Shown: positions 30,120 through 38,847 of the stretch, piece by piece
Layout of the letters: every line of letters begins with the position of its first letter
Numbering within the stretch: position 1 is the stretch's first letter
Assembly: GCA_017464305.1 (NCBI GenBank)
Contig: JAFUDS010000020.1
Coordinates: forward strand, 16,760 to 80,759
Source: Clostridia bacterium
GTDB taxonomy: Bacteria > Bacillota > Clostridia > Christensenellales > Aristaeellaceae
Length of the DNA stretch: 64,000 bases
Direction of reading: 5' to 3'
Translations under genes and position numbers: made by a program
The notes under the pieces: model-generated
What the model was told of the DNA's origin: nothing
Database searches by the model: none
Seen by the model: only the letters and a program-made list of their open reading frames with translations

Positions 30120-30986
30120 ATGCACGATTTTTCAGTCCATGCCCCGGATCAGCCGATTGACCGCATCCGGGCGGAGGTGCAGCAACGGGATGGGAGCTAT
30201 ATCATGCCGATGAATCACTTTCATCCCTATTATGAGCTATATTATCTGGAAAGTGGCTCCTGCCGATTTTTCCTGGAGGATCGGATGATGGATCTACAGG
30301 AGGGTGATCTGCTGTTGATTCCGCCCCGGACAGTGCACTTCACCAGGTATCTGTTCGGCCCCTGTAAGCGATATAATGCCTTTTTTCGCGGAACCGATCT
30401 GGAGAACAGGATCAAGCCCTTTTTCCCAGAGCAAAATGTTTTTTTTGTTCACTGGCAGCTTATCCAAATTCCTGTATTTTATCGCGATGCACTGGTTACG
30501 GATTTTGAGCAGATGCTTAGCGAGGAACGGGCTCCTGATGAGCGCTCCTCCCTGTTGCTGCATTTTCTCCTGCAGGAGATGCTGCTGAAGATGATCCGGG
30601 TCGGCTCCATTCTGGACGCGGTTCCCTCGGATATTCATACCTCCGATCAGGCCATTGTCCGAGTAGCTCAGTTCATGCGAGAGAACTATCGGGAGCCTCT
30701 GACTGCAAAAGAAATCGCCGCGACGTCCGGCTTCAGCCCCAATTATCTGAGCCGCAAGTTTCGTCAGGCCACCGGCATGGGAGTTCATGAATATCTCAGC
30801 ACCCTGAGGCTGAAGGAAGCTGCTCTGGAATTGACAGAGACCAGGGATTCCATCACAGTGATTGCTACCCGCTGCGGATTTTCGGATGGAAACTACTTTA
30901 AGGATCGATTCACAAAGTATTACGGCTGCAGCCCTCGAAAATATCGCTCCAATGCAAGAGCGGATACCGAGGAGGATGAGGATTGA
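30120..30986 (+). CDS. AraC-family transcription regulator
   Basis: 288 residues. An N-terminal cupin sensor (MNHFHPYYELYYLESGSCRF, then LQEGDLLLIPPRTVHFTRY, about residues 28-80) and a C-terminal double helix-turn-helix (EPLTAKEIAATSGFSPNYLS and ITVIATRCGFSDGNYFKDRF, then Y-Y-G-C-S-P-R-K-Y-R). Such regulators usually switch on sugar-use genes. The ATG follows GGAGG by 9 bases; the in-frame TTG at 30105 is part of the ribosome site. No target operon is adjacent. A 52-bp piece of its middle has been copied to 40704-40755. Confidence 0.9.
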   Translation: MHDFSVHAPDQPIDRIRAEVQQRDGSYIMPMNHFHPYYELYYLESGSCRFFLEDRMMDLQEGDLLLIPPRTVHFTRYLFGPCKRYNAFFRGTDLENRIKPFFPEQNVFFVHWQLIQIPVFYRDALVTDFEQMLSEERAPDERSSLLLHFLLQEMLLKMIRVGSILDAVPSDIHTSDQAIVRVAQFMRENYREPLTAKEIAATSGFSPNYLSRKFRQATGMGVHEYLSTLRLKEAALELTETRDSITVIATRCGFSDGNYFKDRFTKYYGCSPRKYRSNARADTEEDED

Positions 30987-31031
30987 GCGTCCTTTTATTC
31001 TGGTTTCTGTGTTTCTTCTCTTACATGGAAA

Positions 31032-31538
31032 TTATTTACGCAGGCTGCTGTCTTCCCTCCGAGTAAACGCTTCCGCACTGATCTCGACGTCGGAATCATG
31101 GATGAATTCTTTCAGTTGGTTACAGCCTGCGAAAGCCCAGGCCCGAATCTTTTTCATACCGGATCTGCAGACAACTTTCTTCAGGTTCTTGCAGTCTGTG
31201 AAAGTTCCGGAGGCCAGACTCATGACGCTGCCGGGAATTGTAATCTCTTCTATGCCTCTTCTCGCGAATGTATTTCCCCACATATCCTTAAGGCCCTCCG
31301 GCAGCTTAATGTGCCGGAGGTTATCACAGCCCTCGAACACGAATTCCCCCAGGTCAGTGACAGTTTTCGGGATATGAATGGATTCTATTTCAGGATGGAA
31401 TCTGAATACTCCGTCGAAGATGATTGTCACCGGTTGGCCATAGTGGGTGTTCGGGATGAATACTTCCTTTTCGTCTCCCTGATAGGCCATCAGGCAGAAG
31501 GTTTCATCCTCCACCTGCTTAAATCTGAATTCCTGCAT
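31032..31538 (-). CDS. BspA-type leucine-rich repeat protein, copy A
   Basis: 168 residues. Repeats of the LRR_5 type: I-I-F-D-G-V-F-R-F-H-P-E-I-E-S-I-H-I-P-K, then LGEFVFEGCDNLRHIKLPE, then I-T-I-P-G-S-V-M-S-L-A-S-G-T-F-T-D-C and A-W-A-F-A-G-C. Usually these are surface or binding modules, but this one lacks a signal peptide. AAGGAG lies 12 bases before the chosen ATG. An almost identical second copy lies at 41401-41907. It convergently faces the AraC gene. Confidence 0.75.
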   Translation of the reverse strand: MQEFRFKQVEDETFCLMAYQGDEKEVFIPNTHYGQPVTIIFDGVFRFHPEIESIHIPKTVTDLGEFVFEGCDNLRHIKLPEGLKDMWGNTFARRGIEEITIPGSVMSLASGTFTDCKNLKKVVCRSGMKKIRAWAFAGCNQLKEFIHDSDVEISAEAFTRREDSSLRK

Positions 31539-31756
31539 TTTATGTCGAACTCCTTGACCGGGATGTGTTGGTGATGCTTCTGGGTTCATACGATTTCTTC
31601 TCTCTGGTCTATGACGTGAACGATGAAGAAATCACAGATACTTTCCGATCAGACTTTTTGCACAAGCACAGATCAGTCATAATGATACCGTAATCCCAGC
31701 TATTCCACCAGGTTACCAAAAACAAAAAGAAAGGACAAGAAATCTGACTCATCCCT

Positions 31757-31942
31757 TCACGCAGCCTGCTCCTTATTGCTCGTAACCTTTATCCCCGTCT
31801 TGAATTCTACTTCCAGCTCCGTCTCCCGCGCGGTGATGTTCTTCGCGTACCGGATCACTATATCATCAGTGAACCGTATCGCTTTGCCGCCTAAACAGAA
31901 AGGCAAGCCCCAGTCGTTTAGGCTGGGGCTTTGCGTCATCAA
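31757..31942 (-). pseudogene. Serine-recombinase C-terminal tail, relic A
   Basis: The last 35 residues (R-Y-A-K-N-I-T-A-R-E-T-E-L-E-V-E-F-K-T-G) resemble the end of large serine recombinases (V-E-K-I-T-V ... V-E-F-K-S-G-x-E-I). The catalytic N-terminal domain is absent and the upstream part of the frame is unrelated. A second copy of the tail lies at 42129-42216. The family call rests on one short motif. Confidence 0.4.
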
Positions 31943-31960
31943 GTTGAATTTGGGGGTTGC

Positions 31961-33712
31961 TTATTTCGCGTTGATTTCGGTGACGGCAGTTTCAGCCGCG
32001 GTTTTACCAGCTGCGGTGTATAGGCCCAGGGAGAAAGAACCCACATAGTAATCACCGAACAGCGTGGAGGTGGCACATTCGCCCACAGCAAAGAGGTTTT
32101 CGATGGGCTGATCCTCGGTGTTCAGCACATGGAATTCTTCATCGGTAATCGCGCCGCCAATGGTACCCAGGCTGGTGGGAGACAGATAGATGGCATACAA
32201 GCCGCTCGCTTCATTATAGGCGACCAGATGATCGGCATCCTTGCCATAATCAGCATCCACACCCGCTTCGCAGGCAGTCTGATAGGCATCAAAGGTAGCC
32301 CGCAGAGCAGCAGGCTCCATGTCCAGGCCTTCGGCCAGCGCTTCTACCGTATCGGCGTGCAGCACAGTATACTTGCCGCCCTTTTCGGCAATAGTCTTGA
32401 TCTGGTTCAGCAGCGCTTCATCGGTATGCGCGGCGTCGTAGAGGGCGTAATAAGCCGGAGAGGCTTCCCGCAGCAGATAGGTGTTCAGCATATAGTTGAG
32501 CATGGGATTCTCATTGCAGAAGCGGCTGCCCTCAGCATTGATGATCAGCTTGTCGCCAGGATTGGGCGTATTACTCCAATCCATGTGGAAGGCGTAAGGG
32601 AAGGTAGGCACTTCAGACTTGATGAAAGGTCCGTTGCCCATCTTGGCACCGATGGCTTCCATCATGTGTGCGCCATCGCCGGTGGCGCCGGGCGTGGCTT
32701 CATTGGCCAGACGGATGGTAGCCATTTCGGGATTGTTGGCATTGATCGCTTCCCGGTCGTAGGTGGAACCGCCGGTCGCAATGATCACCTTCTTGGCGTA
32801 GATGTTATAAGCGCCTGTACGGTTTTCCACCTTGACGCCGATCGCCTTGCCATCTTCCATCAGAATCTCAGTAGCACGAGTGCTGGTCAGCGCTGTACCA
32901 CCCTTGGAGAAGAAGAAATCGGTCAGCTCTTTGGTCATGCCAGCGCCATGGGCCACATCGTGGCTCATGATCACATTGCCTGCATCGAAGGTTTCCATCT
33001 GCACACCCATGGTATCCATCAGGTAATCGATGGCAGCGCCGGTCTTGGCGGCCAGGGCAGCAAAGAAGTCATAATCAGGCTGACGGACAGAATCCTCATT
33101 GACCTTTTTGTAATAGGTGATGACCCGATCCAGAGAATCATCCAGGCTATCATCCACATGCGCACCATCCACAGTAACCAGATAGCCGCCGGCAATAATC
33201 AGCGTGCCGCCTAAATAAGGCTGCTTTTCCACCAAGATCACGCTGGCGCCCTGGTCCGCCGCGGTCGCGGCCGCGACCTGACCCGCCATGCCGCTGCCAA
33301 CCACAACCACATCACAGGTTAAGTCTTCTGTGGGCATGTCCTCATGGGGGACTTCCACCTTGCGCAGGGCCTTTACATCAGCGCCGGCCTGCTCCAAGGC
33401 GTTGGCTGCGGCGTTGATTACGCCATAGGAAGTGATGGTCGCACCGGAAACGGTGTCCACGCCCAGGGACTGATACTTTACAATGTCTTCCGGAATGCGG
33501 GAAAGCGGCAGATCGGACACGCCAGCGGAATCGTGATGTTCCTTAATGGTTACAGATTCGATTTTATCAGAAGCAACAGTCACTTCCACGGTAATGGTGC
33601 CGAAACGCCCTTCGGCAGCGCCCTCGTAAGTTCCATCCGTCATGCCATCCGCCATGGCAAAGGCAGGCAGCATCAGGCACAGGGCCAGCATCAGAGCAAG
33701 AAACTTCTTCAT
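31961..33712 (-). CDS. Exported flavocytochrome-type fumarate-reductase-like FAD protein with FMN-binding domain
   Basis: 583 residues. Signal peptide MKKFLALMLALCLMLPAFAM-ADG. An FMN-binding domain (about 25-105) ends in D-T-V-S-G-A-T-I-T-S, the motif whose threonine is covalently flavinylated by ApbE. Then comes a FAD/Rossmann start V-V-V-G-S-G-M-A-G and a succinate-dehydrogenase/fumarate-reductase-type body (GGTLIIAGGYLV, HDVAHGAG, GTIGGAITD). Such enzymes use electrons from the membrane to reduce fumarate, urocanate or similar acceptors outside the cell. It is the last gene of a four-gene redox operon. GAGAGG lies 10 bases before the ATG. ApbE is not in the window. Confidence 0.88.
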   Translation of the reverse strand: MKKFLALMLALCLMLPAFAMADGMTDGTYEGAAEGRFGTITVEVTVASDKIESVTIKEHHDSAGVSDLPLSRIPEDIVKYQSLGVDTVSGATITSYGVINAAANALEQAGADVKALRKVEVPHEDMPTEDLTCDVVVVGSGMAGQVAAATAADQGASVILVEKQPYLGGTLIIAGGYLVTVDGAHVDDSLDDSLDRVITYYKKVNEDSVRQPDYDFFAALAAKTGAAIDYLMDTMGVQMETFDAGNVIMSHDVAHGAGMTKELTDFFFSKGGTALTSTRATEILMEDGKAIGVKVENRTGAYNIYAKKVIIATGGSTYDREAINANNPEMATIRLANEATPGATGDGAHMMEAIGAKMGNGPFIKSEVPTFPYAFHMDWSNTPNPGDKLIINAEGSRFCNENPMLNYMLNTYLLREASPAYYALYDAAHTDEALLNQIKTIAEKGGKYTVLHADTVEALAEGLDMEPAALRATFDAYQTACEAGVDADYGKDADHLVAYNEASGLYAIYLSPTSLGTIGGAITDEEFHVLNTEDQPIENLFAVGECATSTLFGDYYVGSFSLGLYTAAGKTAAETAVTEINAK

Positions 33713-33762
33713 GTGTAATACGCCTCTCATTCTTTTTTATTTAGCAGTCCATAGGCTGCTTA

Positions 33763-34335
33763 TTATTTTTTCATCAGGGCGGCGCCTGCATTCCAGGCTT
33801 TGCCTACCTTCGCGCCAGTAGCATAGTAACCGTTTTGGAACTGATCGAACATCAGGGCGTGGAGCTTTTCGGGATCCACCTTCCCTTTTTCGGACAGAAC
33901 GGATTCTTCAGCCTTGACGTTCACAATCTTGCCCACAATGCCGTCCACGTGGTCGCTGTGCAGGAATTCCAGCAGCTCGCATTCCATGACCACCGGGAAT
34001 TCTTCGATGATGGGGGCGTGCACCTTGTCGCTCTTGACAGCGTGATAGCCGGTGCGCTCGAATTTGTCATCCATCTTATTGCCGGAAGCGATGCCGAAGA
34101 AATCAGCCACATCCATATGGGCTTCGTCCGCCAGGGCCACGGTGAAAGCTTTGCTGGCCTTGATGTTCAGCCAGGTCTTTTTCCCCTCGCCGATAAACAG
34201 GATGATCTTGTCCTCATCGCAGATCTGGCCCCAGGCCACGTTCATCACGTTGACCTTCTCGTTTTCATCATAGGCCGCTACCATCAGTACAGGCATGGGA
34301 TAAACCGCGGGGACAACACCAATGTCCTTTTTCAT
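33763..34335 (-). CDS. Flavin reductase family protein (FMN-binding split barrel)
   Basis: 190 residues. Begins MKKDIGVVPAVYPMPVLMVA, then MNVAWGQICDEDKIILFIGE and F-T-V-A-L-A-D-E-A-H, the usual pattern of flavoredoxin/flavin reductase proteins that bind FMN and pass electrons. Its start overlaps the Cdd1-like gene by 4 bases. A 210-bp piece (34031-34240) has been copied to 42211-42420. Confidence 0.9.
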   Translation of the reverse strand: MKKDIGVVPAVYPMPVLMVAAYDENEKVNVMNVAWGQICDEDKIILFIGEGKKTWLNIKASKAFTVALADEAHMDVADFFGIASGNKMDDKFERTGYHAVKSDKVHAPIIEEFPVVMECELLEFLHSDHVDGIVGKIVNVKAEESVLSEKGKVDPEKLHALMFDQFQNGYYATGAKVGKAWNAGAALMKK

Positions 34336-34610
34336 TTTGCTTTTCCTTCTTTCTTTTCGTTTTTATCATCGCAAAAGTACCACCAGCGGTACTTTCCGGG
34401 ATCGGGGTTGGGGTCTTTGGCATAAGCCACGGCGCACCGGAAGGCATACAGTACGCACTTATCCAGCTGCTGGGTTTCATTCAGGCAGGCCTTCATATAG
34501 AGTTCGTCCGGATCGGCACTTTTCAGCGCCTCCAGAGAATCATAACCCAGAGCCATCAGCTCCTGTTCCTTTTTTGCGCCAATTCCCGGCACATTTCTTA
34601 GATCGCTCAT
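34332..34610 (-). CDS. Cdd1-family helix-hairpin-helix protein
   Basis: 92 residues. M-S-D-L-R-N-V-P-G-I-G-A-K-K-E-Q-E-L is a helix-hairpin-helix start, followed by D-P-D-E-L-Y and the Cys-containing Q-L-D-K-C-V-L-Y-A-F-R-C-A-V-A-Y-A typical of the Cdd1 (pathogenicity locus) family, whose function is unknown. AAGGAG lies 8 bases before the chosen ATG. It is coupled to the flavin reductase gene (4-base overlap) and begins 2 bases after the nitroreductase gene ends. Confidence 0.85.
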   Translation of the reverse strand: MSDLRNVPGIGAKKEQELMALGYDSLEALKSADPDELYMKACLNETQQLDKCVLYAFRCAVAYAKDPNPDPGKYRWWYFCDDKNEKKEGKAK

Positions 34611-34612
34611 GC

Positions 34613-35131
34613 TCACAGCTCCTTCGTGAAATCCGCAATGGGCCGGAATACGTCATGCCACGGGGCGTAAGGCTTCGCGCCTGGCGCGGCATAGCCTACG
34701 GGAAGCAGGCAGATCGGCTTGATATACGGCGGTAAATCAAATGCCTTTGCTACCTCCGCCACATCAAACAGGCGAACCCATACGGAACCCAGCCCCTGTT
34801 CCCAGGCTTCCAGCATCATATGGGTACAGACGATGCTGCAATCCATCTCCCCGGCGCTATACCCCGGCTCAGTCTGGCTTTTCCAGGTTCGGCGTTCATC
34901 GCTGCAGATCAGGAATACCAGCGGCGCGCCATAAATGCACCGGCACAGGCGGTTAATCTTAGCAACGGCCTCGTCACTTTTGAGCACATAGATCATTTGC
35001 GGCTGATAATTGACTGCTGTCGGGGCCAGTTGTGCCGCCTTCAGAATCAAATCGATCTTTTCCTGCTCCACCGGCTGACTTGAATAGGAGCGCACAGAAT
35101 ATCGCTGGGCTGCCAGATCAAGAAAGTTCAT
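34613..35131 (-). CDS. Nitroreductase family protein
   Basis: 172 residues. FMN-dependent NAD(P)H oxidoreductase fold: Q-R-Y-S-V-R-S-Y near the N-terminus, KAAQLAPTAVNYQPQMIYVL, an E-A-W-E-Q-G-L-G-S-V-W-V segment and the closing P-V-G-Y-A-A-P-G. It may reduce quinones, nitro-compounds or electrophiles. GGAGG lies 6 bases before the ATG. First gene of the redox operon, divergent from the HxlR gene. Confidence 0.9.
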   Translation of the reverse strand: MNFLDLAAQRYSVRSYSSQPVEQEKIDLILKAAQLAPTAVNYQPQMIYVLKSDEAVAKINRLCRCIYGAPLVFLICSDERRTWKSQTEPGYSAGEMDCSIVCTHMMLEAWEQGLGSVWVRLFDVAEVAKAFDLPPYIKPICLLPVGYAAPGAKPYAPWHDVFRPIADFTKEL

Positions 35132-35188
35132 AAGTCCACCTCCTTACAGATTGATTTGCGATTGACTAATTTGTCCCTCGCACCTATA

Positions 35189-35216
35189 ATTATAGCCGGA
35201 ATAATTAATTCCACAA
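35189..35216 (-). promoter_or_regulatory. Promoter of the redox operon, with palindromes
   Basis: On the minus strand TTGTGG (35216-35211), 16 bases, TATAAT (35194-35189). The -10 lies in the palindrome CTATAATTATAG and the spacer holds GGAAT-AATTA-ATTCC. Both are candidate sites for the divergently encoded HxlR regulator. Confidence 0.6.
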
Positions 35217-35270
35217 GAACGCACTTTTTTGTGATATACTATCAAAAAGTATAGCTAAGAGAGGGATAAC

Positions 35271-35618
35271 ATGAACATTGAGAAGGTAAAAGGGTATCAT
35301 TGCCCCGTGGAAGCGGCCATGGACGTGGTAGGCGGAAAATACAAGGCATTGATTGTATACGAACTGATGCACGGCACCAAACGATACCATGAAATCGCCA
35401 GCGCCGTACCCCAGGCTACGCCCCGGATGCTGAGCAAGCAGCTGAAGGAATTGGAGGAGGACGGAGTGATCAACCGAATTCTTTATCCCGTCGTTCCGCC
35501 TAAAACAGAGTATTCTCTCACCGAAATGGGTCAGACCCTGGTCCCCATCGTGGACGCTCTTTGTAAATGGGGGGAACATTATTTCGAATTAGCCGGTCTG
35601 CCAGTGCCGTGTGAATGA
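35271..35618 (+). CDS. HxlR-family (winged helix) regulator
   Basis: 115 residues. A cysteine at the usual N-terminal place (Y-H-C-P-V-E-A-A), then M-D-V-V-G-G-K-Y-K-A-L-I-V-Y-E-L, the recognition helix region ATPRMLSKQLKELEEDGVIN and the wing P-P-K-T-E-Y-S-L-T-E-M-G. HxlR proteins with this cysteine sense aldehydes, quinones or oxidants. It is divergent from a nitroreductase/flavin reductase operon, its probable target. Its 3' half (35409-35632) has been copied exactly 7.0 kb downstream. Confidence 0.9.
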   Translation: MNIEKVKGYHCPVEAAMDVVGGKYKALIVYELMHGTKRYHEIASAVPQATPRMLSKQLKELEEDGVINRILYPVVPPKTEYSLTEMGQTLVPIVDALCKWGEHYFELAGLPVPCE

Positions 35619-35639
35619 TGTTTCGGTTGTCAATTTCAA

Positions 35640-35676
35640 ATCCCCTGTCGGCTTGCGACAGGGGATCGTTTTCTTT
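35640..35676. terminator. Bidirectional terminator between hxlR-type gene and lon
   Basis: A perfect 11-bp stem ATCCCCTGTCG/CGACAGGGGAT with loop GCTTG, and CGTTTTCTTT on the plus side. It reaches the lon stop codon. Confidence 0.85.
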
Positions 35677-37975
35677 ATACTGCTTCATTCTTTTGGAGCT
35701 CAGGGAAAATATTCAATTCCCGCAGCACCTCTTCTACCATCGTAACCGGCACGATGGTCAGCTGGTCCAGAATCTCCCGGCTGACCTCCTTCAGATCCTG
35801 CAAATTTTCTTTCGGGATAAAAACCTTTTTCACCCCCGCCCGCTGGGCCGCCAGCAGCTTCTCCGGCAACCCGCCGATGGGCTTCACATCTCCTTGCAGG
35901 GTCACCTCACCCGTCATGGCCACCTGGGGCGGCACCGGAATACCGGAGACGAGGGAGGATAGGGCTATGGTCAGCGTGATGCCCGCGGATGGGCCATCCT
36001 TCGGGGTCGCGCCGTCCGGCACATGAATATGCAGGTCGTTTTCCGCCAGCATATCCGCCTCATCAGGCCACATGGATTTTACCAGGCTCACCGCGATCTG
36101 CGCGGATTCCTTCATGATGTCCCCCAGCTGCCCCGTGACTGTGATCTTTCCCTTCCCCTTTGTCAAAAGGGTTTGGATATACAAAATATCCCCGCCCACC
36201 GGCGTCCAGGCCAAGCCTGTCACGATTCCGGGCTTCGCGCTGTCCGCGACCTGCTTGCGGTGCACCGGGTTCGCGTCCATATATTCCGGCAGATTCTCCG
36301 CCGTAACCTCGATTCTCGCCCCGGCATCCTCCACCAGCGTCACCGCGGCGGAGCGGCACAGCTGATCCATCCGCTTTTTCAGCCCGCGCACACCCGCTTC
36401 CCGGGTGTATTCCTCGATCACGCGGTCGATGGCCGCCTCGGAAACCTGAAGGGCTTCCGGCGGAATCCCCAGGCTGTCCATGGCCTTGGGCAGCAGATGC
36501 TTCCTCGCGATCTCCCGCTTTTCCATGGGGGTATAGCCCTGGAAGGAAATGACCTCCATCCGGTTCAGCAGCGGCTCCGGAATGGTCTCCAGGGTGTTAG
36601 CCGTGCAGATAAAGAACACATCACTCAGATCAAAGGGAACGTTCAGATAATGATCCGTGAAGGTGGAATTCTGCTCCGGATCCAGCACCTCCAGCAGGGC
36701 GCTGGCTGGATCCCCATTGTAGGAGGAGGACAGCTTGTCCACTTCATCCAGCACCATCACCGGATTGGAGACGCCCGCCTTATGGATGCCGTCGATGATC
36801 CGGCCGGGCATGGAGCCGATATAGGTTCTCCGGTGCCCGCGGATATCCGCCTCATCCCGGATCCCGCCCAGGGAAACCCGGGTGTATTCCCGGCCCAGCG
36901 CCCGGGCGATGCTCTCCCCGATGCTGGTTTTCCCGGTGCCCGGCGCCCCGACAAAGCAAAGAATGGACCCCGACTGATGCCCTTTCAGCTTCATGACGGC
37001 GATCTGCTGGAGAATCCGCTTCTTCACCTTCTCCAGCCCGGAATGATCCTTATCCAGGGTCTGCCGGGCCTCCTCCATGGAAATATCCTTCGCCTCCGCC
37101 TTTTGCCAGGGCAGGCTGGTCAGCAGATCCAGCCAGTCCGTCAGCATGCCGGCCTCCGGGCTGTTGGCGCTCTCCCCCTTCAGCCGGTTCAGCACCTTCC
37201 GGCCTTCCTTCAGGGCGGTTTCATTCATCCCCGCGGATTCCAGCTTCAGCTCCAGACGGCGAATCTCGGACACATTCTCCGGATGCATTTCGTCCAGTTC
37301 CTTCTGCAGATATTCCATCTGCTTCTTGATGGCCGATTCCCGATATAGCTTTTCATAATCCTGCTGCTGGGCCGTCTGGGCCGCGCTCCGGACATCGATC
37401 ATCTCCAGCCCTTCCCGCAGCGTCCGATCCAGGGTCTGGAACCGCGCTCCGATATCATCCATTTCCAGCAGGGCGTATTTCTCCTCCGCGGAGGTATTCA
37501 GCCAGGGGGACATGGCCGCGCCTACGGTCCACAAATTATCCCAGTAGGTGGCGAAGGTCCGCAGGAAGCCTTCCCACTGCTGCCCTCGGGAGAAGGCCAA
37601 GATTCTGTCCTTGATCTCCTCCAAGGATTGCGCCGCCTGCGCCGGATCCACCTCCCCCTCATCGGGCCTGCGGACGATGCTCATGCTGAAGCTCCGATCC
37701 GGAAGCTGGACAATCTCGGACACATTCACCCGATTATGCAGATCCAGAGAAATAAAGCCGTTTCCTCCCACATCCGCCACCATGCCGGCCACGGCGATGG
37801 GATAAAAGCTGTCCACATCCAGATCATACCGATCCGTGTCCTCCTTCTGGGCCAGGATCGTGACCCGCTCGCCCACGATGGGCGCCTTCCCCGTCAGGCT
37901 GCGGTAATCCGCCTCCCGCAGCCACAGCTTGGCTCCGGGCAGGGCCAGTACATTATATAACGGTAAAACTGCCAT
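35675..37975 (-). CDS. lon: ATP-dependent Lon protease
   Basis: 766 residues. N-terminal LonN domain (VLPLYNVLALPGAKLWLREA), a coiled helical region, an AAA+ domain with Walker A C-F-V-G-A-P-G-T-G-K-T-S and Walker B P-V-M-V-L-D-E-V-D-K, and a C-terminal protease domain with the Ser-Lys pair in P-K-D-G-P-S-A-G and G-D-V-K-P-I-G-G-L. It degrades damaged and regulatory proteins in the cytoplasm. AAGGAGG lies 9 bases before the ATG chosen; an ATG 13 codons earlier lacks a site. It shares a double operator region with a divergent TetR gene. No HAIR (CIRCE-type) element is seen. Confidence 0.95.
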   Translation of the reverse strand: MAVLPLYNVLALPGAKLWLREADYRSLTGKAPIVGERVTILAQKEDTDRYDLDVDSFYPIAVAGMVADVGGNGFISLDLHNRVNVSEIVQLPDRSFSMSIVRRPDEGEVDPAQAAQSLEEIKDRILAFSRGQQWEGFLRTFATYWDNLWTVGAAMSPWLNTSAEEKYALLEMDDIGARFQTLDRTLREGLEMIDVRSAAQTAQQQDYEKLYRESAIKKQMEYLQKELDEMHPENVSEIRRLELKLESAGMNETALKEGRKVLNRLKGESANSPEAGMLTDWLDLLTSLPWQKAEAKDISMEEARQTLDKDHSGLEKVKKRILQQIAVMKLKGHQSGSILCFVGAPGTGKTSIGESIARALGREYTRVSLGGIRDEADIRGHRRTYIGSMPGRIIDGIHKAGVSNPVMVLDEVDKLSSSYNGDPASALLEVLDPEQNSTFTDHYLNVPFDLSDVFFICTANTLETIPEPLLNRMEVISFQGYTPMEKREIARKHLLPKAMDSLGIPPEALQVSEAAIDRVIEEYTREAGVRGLKKRMDQLCRSAAVTLVEDAGARIEVTAENLPEYMDANPVHRKQVADSAKPGIVTGLAWTPVGGDILYIQTLLTKGKGKITVTGQLGDIMKESAQIAVSLVKSMWPDEADMLAENDLHIHVPDGATPKDGPSAGITLTIALSSLVSGIPVPPQVAMTGEVTLQGDVKPIGGLPEKLLAAQRAGVKKVFIPKENLQDLKEVSREILDQLTIVPVTMVEEVLRELNIFPELQKNEAV

Positions 37976-38007
37976 ACAAATAACCTCCTTCAGAACCCCA
38001 CAAAAGT

Positions 38008-38061
38008 TTGACAATTGTCAAGGTTCGAGCATATGCTACAATGAACATTGACAATTGTCAA
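38008..38061. promoter_or_regulatory. Symmetric divergent promoters with two TTGACAATTGTCAA operators
   Basis: The 14-bp palindrome TTGACAATTGTCAA occurs at 38008-38021 and 38048-38061, 40 bp centre to centre. The right copy gives the lon -35 (TTGACA, 17 bases, TAGCAT at 38038-38033). The left copy gives the -35 of the TetR gene (TTGTCA, 16 bases, TACAAT at 38037-38042). The two -10 boxes overlap, so the promoters exclude each other. Confidence 0.8.
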
Positions 38062-38099
38062 GTTTTTTTGTAAAATTCTTCCGTAAGGAGGGGGAAAGG

Positions 38100-38660
38100 A
38101 TGTACTGCGGCAGCAATAAAACAGCCCTGGCTTCCCAGCAGCAGATCGCTCAGGCGATGATGCGGCTGATTCGGGTGAAGCCCTACGCACAGATCTCCAT
38201 CAGCGAGCTGTGCAAGGAGGCCGATATCTCCCGGCAAACCTTCTATACGCTGTTTACCAGCCGGGAAAATGTGATGATTTTTACGCTCCAGTCCCGGTAC
38301 TGCTGCACTGGGGAATTGGAACGCACCGGGCGTGAAAACGCGTGCGTTCAGGAGGGGCTACAGGGCCTTTGCCGTGGATACAGCCGCTACCTGGTCCGAA
38401 ACCGGGAGTTGATCCACACCCTGGTGGAAAATCAGATCGACTACCTGCTGTATGACAGCTTTTTTGAGGCCCTGAATCAATCGGAATGCCTCTTCGGCCA
38501 ACTGGAAGCTCCCCTGCGCAGCTATGCCTCCAGCTTCTACGCCGGAGGTGTGTCCTGCATCGCCAAACAATACGCCCTCAATGGATGCACCGCCACGGAA
38601 GCCCAGCTGGAAGAGCTGTTGATCCAGCTCTTTACCGGAAGCCTTTTTCATAGCTTGTAA
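38100..38660 (+). CDS. TetR/AcrR-family regulator
   Basis: 186 residues. The N-terminal helix-turn-helix (MRLIRVKPYAQISISELCKE, ADISRQTFYTLFTSRENVM) is typical, and the C-terminal ligand domain is divergent and cysteine-rich. AAGGAGGGGG lies close before the ATG. It is divergent from lon, and the twin palindrome between them is its probable binding site, so it may control both itself and lon. A terminator follows. Confidence 0.85.
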   Translation: MYCGSNKTALASQQQIAQAMMRLIRVKPYAQISISELCKEADISRQTFYTLFTSRENVMIFTLQSRYCCTGELERTGRENACVQEGLQGLCRGYSRYLVRNRELIHTLVENQIDYLLYDSFFEALNQSECLFGQLEAPLRSYASSFYAGGVSCIAKQYALNGCTATEAQLEELLIQLFTGSLFHSL

Positions 38661-38679
38661 AACAGAATCTTCTTCTCCG

Positions 38680-38720
38680 CCGCGCCAGCGCCTCTGCGGC
38701 CAGGCGCGGTCTTCTATATT
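38680..38720 (+). terminator. Terminator of the TetR gene
   Basis: Stem CCGCGCC/GGCGCGG with a 16-base loop that can pair further, then TCTTCTATATTCTTCTT. Confidence 0.6.
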
Positions 38721-38733
38721 CTTCTTAGCATCC

Positions 38734-38761
38734 GAAACGGAGGGATGGTCTTTTTCGTTTT
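38734..38761 (-). repeat. 28-bp dispersed repeat, copy 2
   Basis: GAAACGGAGGGATGGTCTTT-TTCGTTTT, the reverse orientation of the family seen at 42790 and 47895. Confidence 0.65.
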
Positions 38762-38847
38762 ATATGGAGAAAATGAATCTGGTGTAAAGACTGCGTGAAA
38801 GAGCTGTACAATGTTTTTCGTTTCATCATAGGCTCTTGGGGTGATGA

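Noticed and set aside
36023-37348. Long plus-strand frame opposite lon
   Set aside because: Antisense shadow of lon with His/Arg/Gln-rich composition and no start signals.
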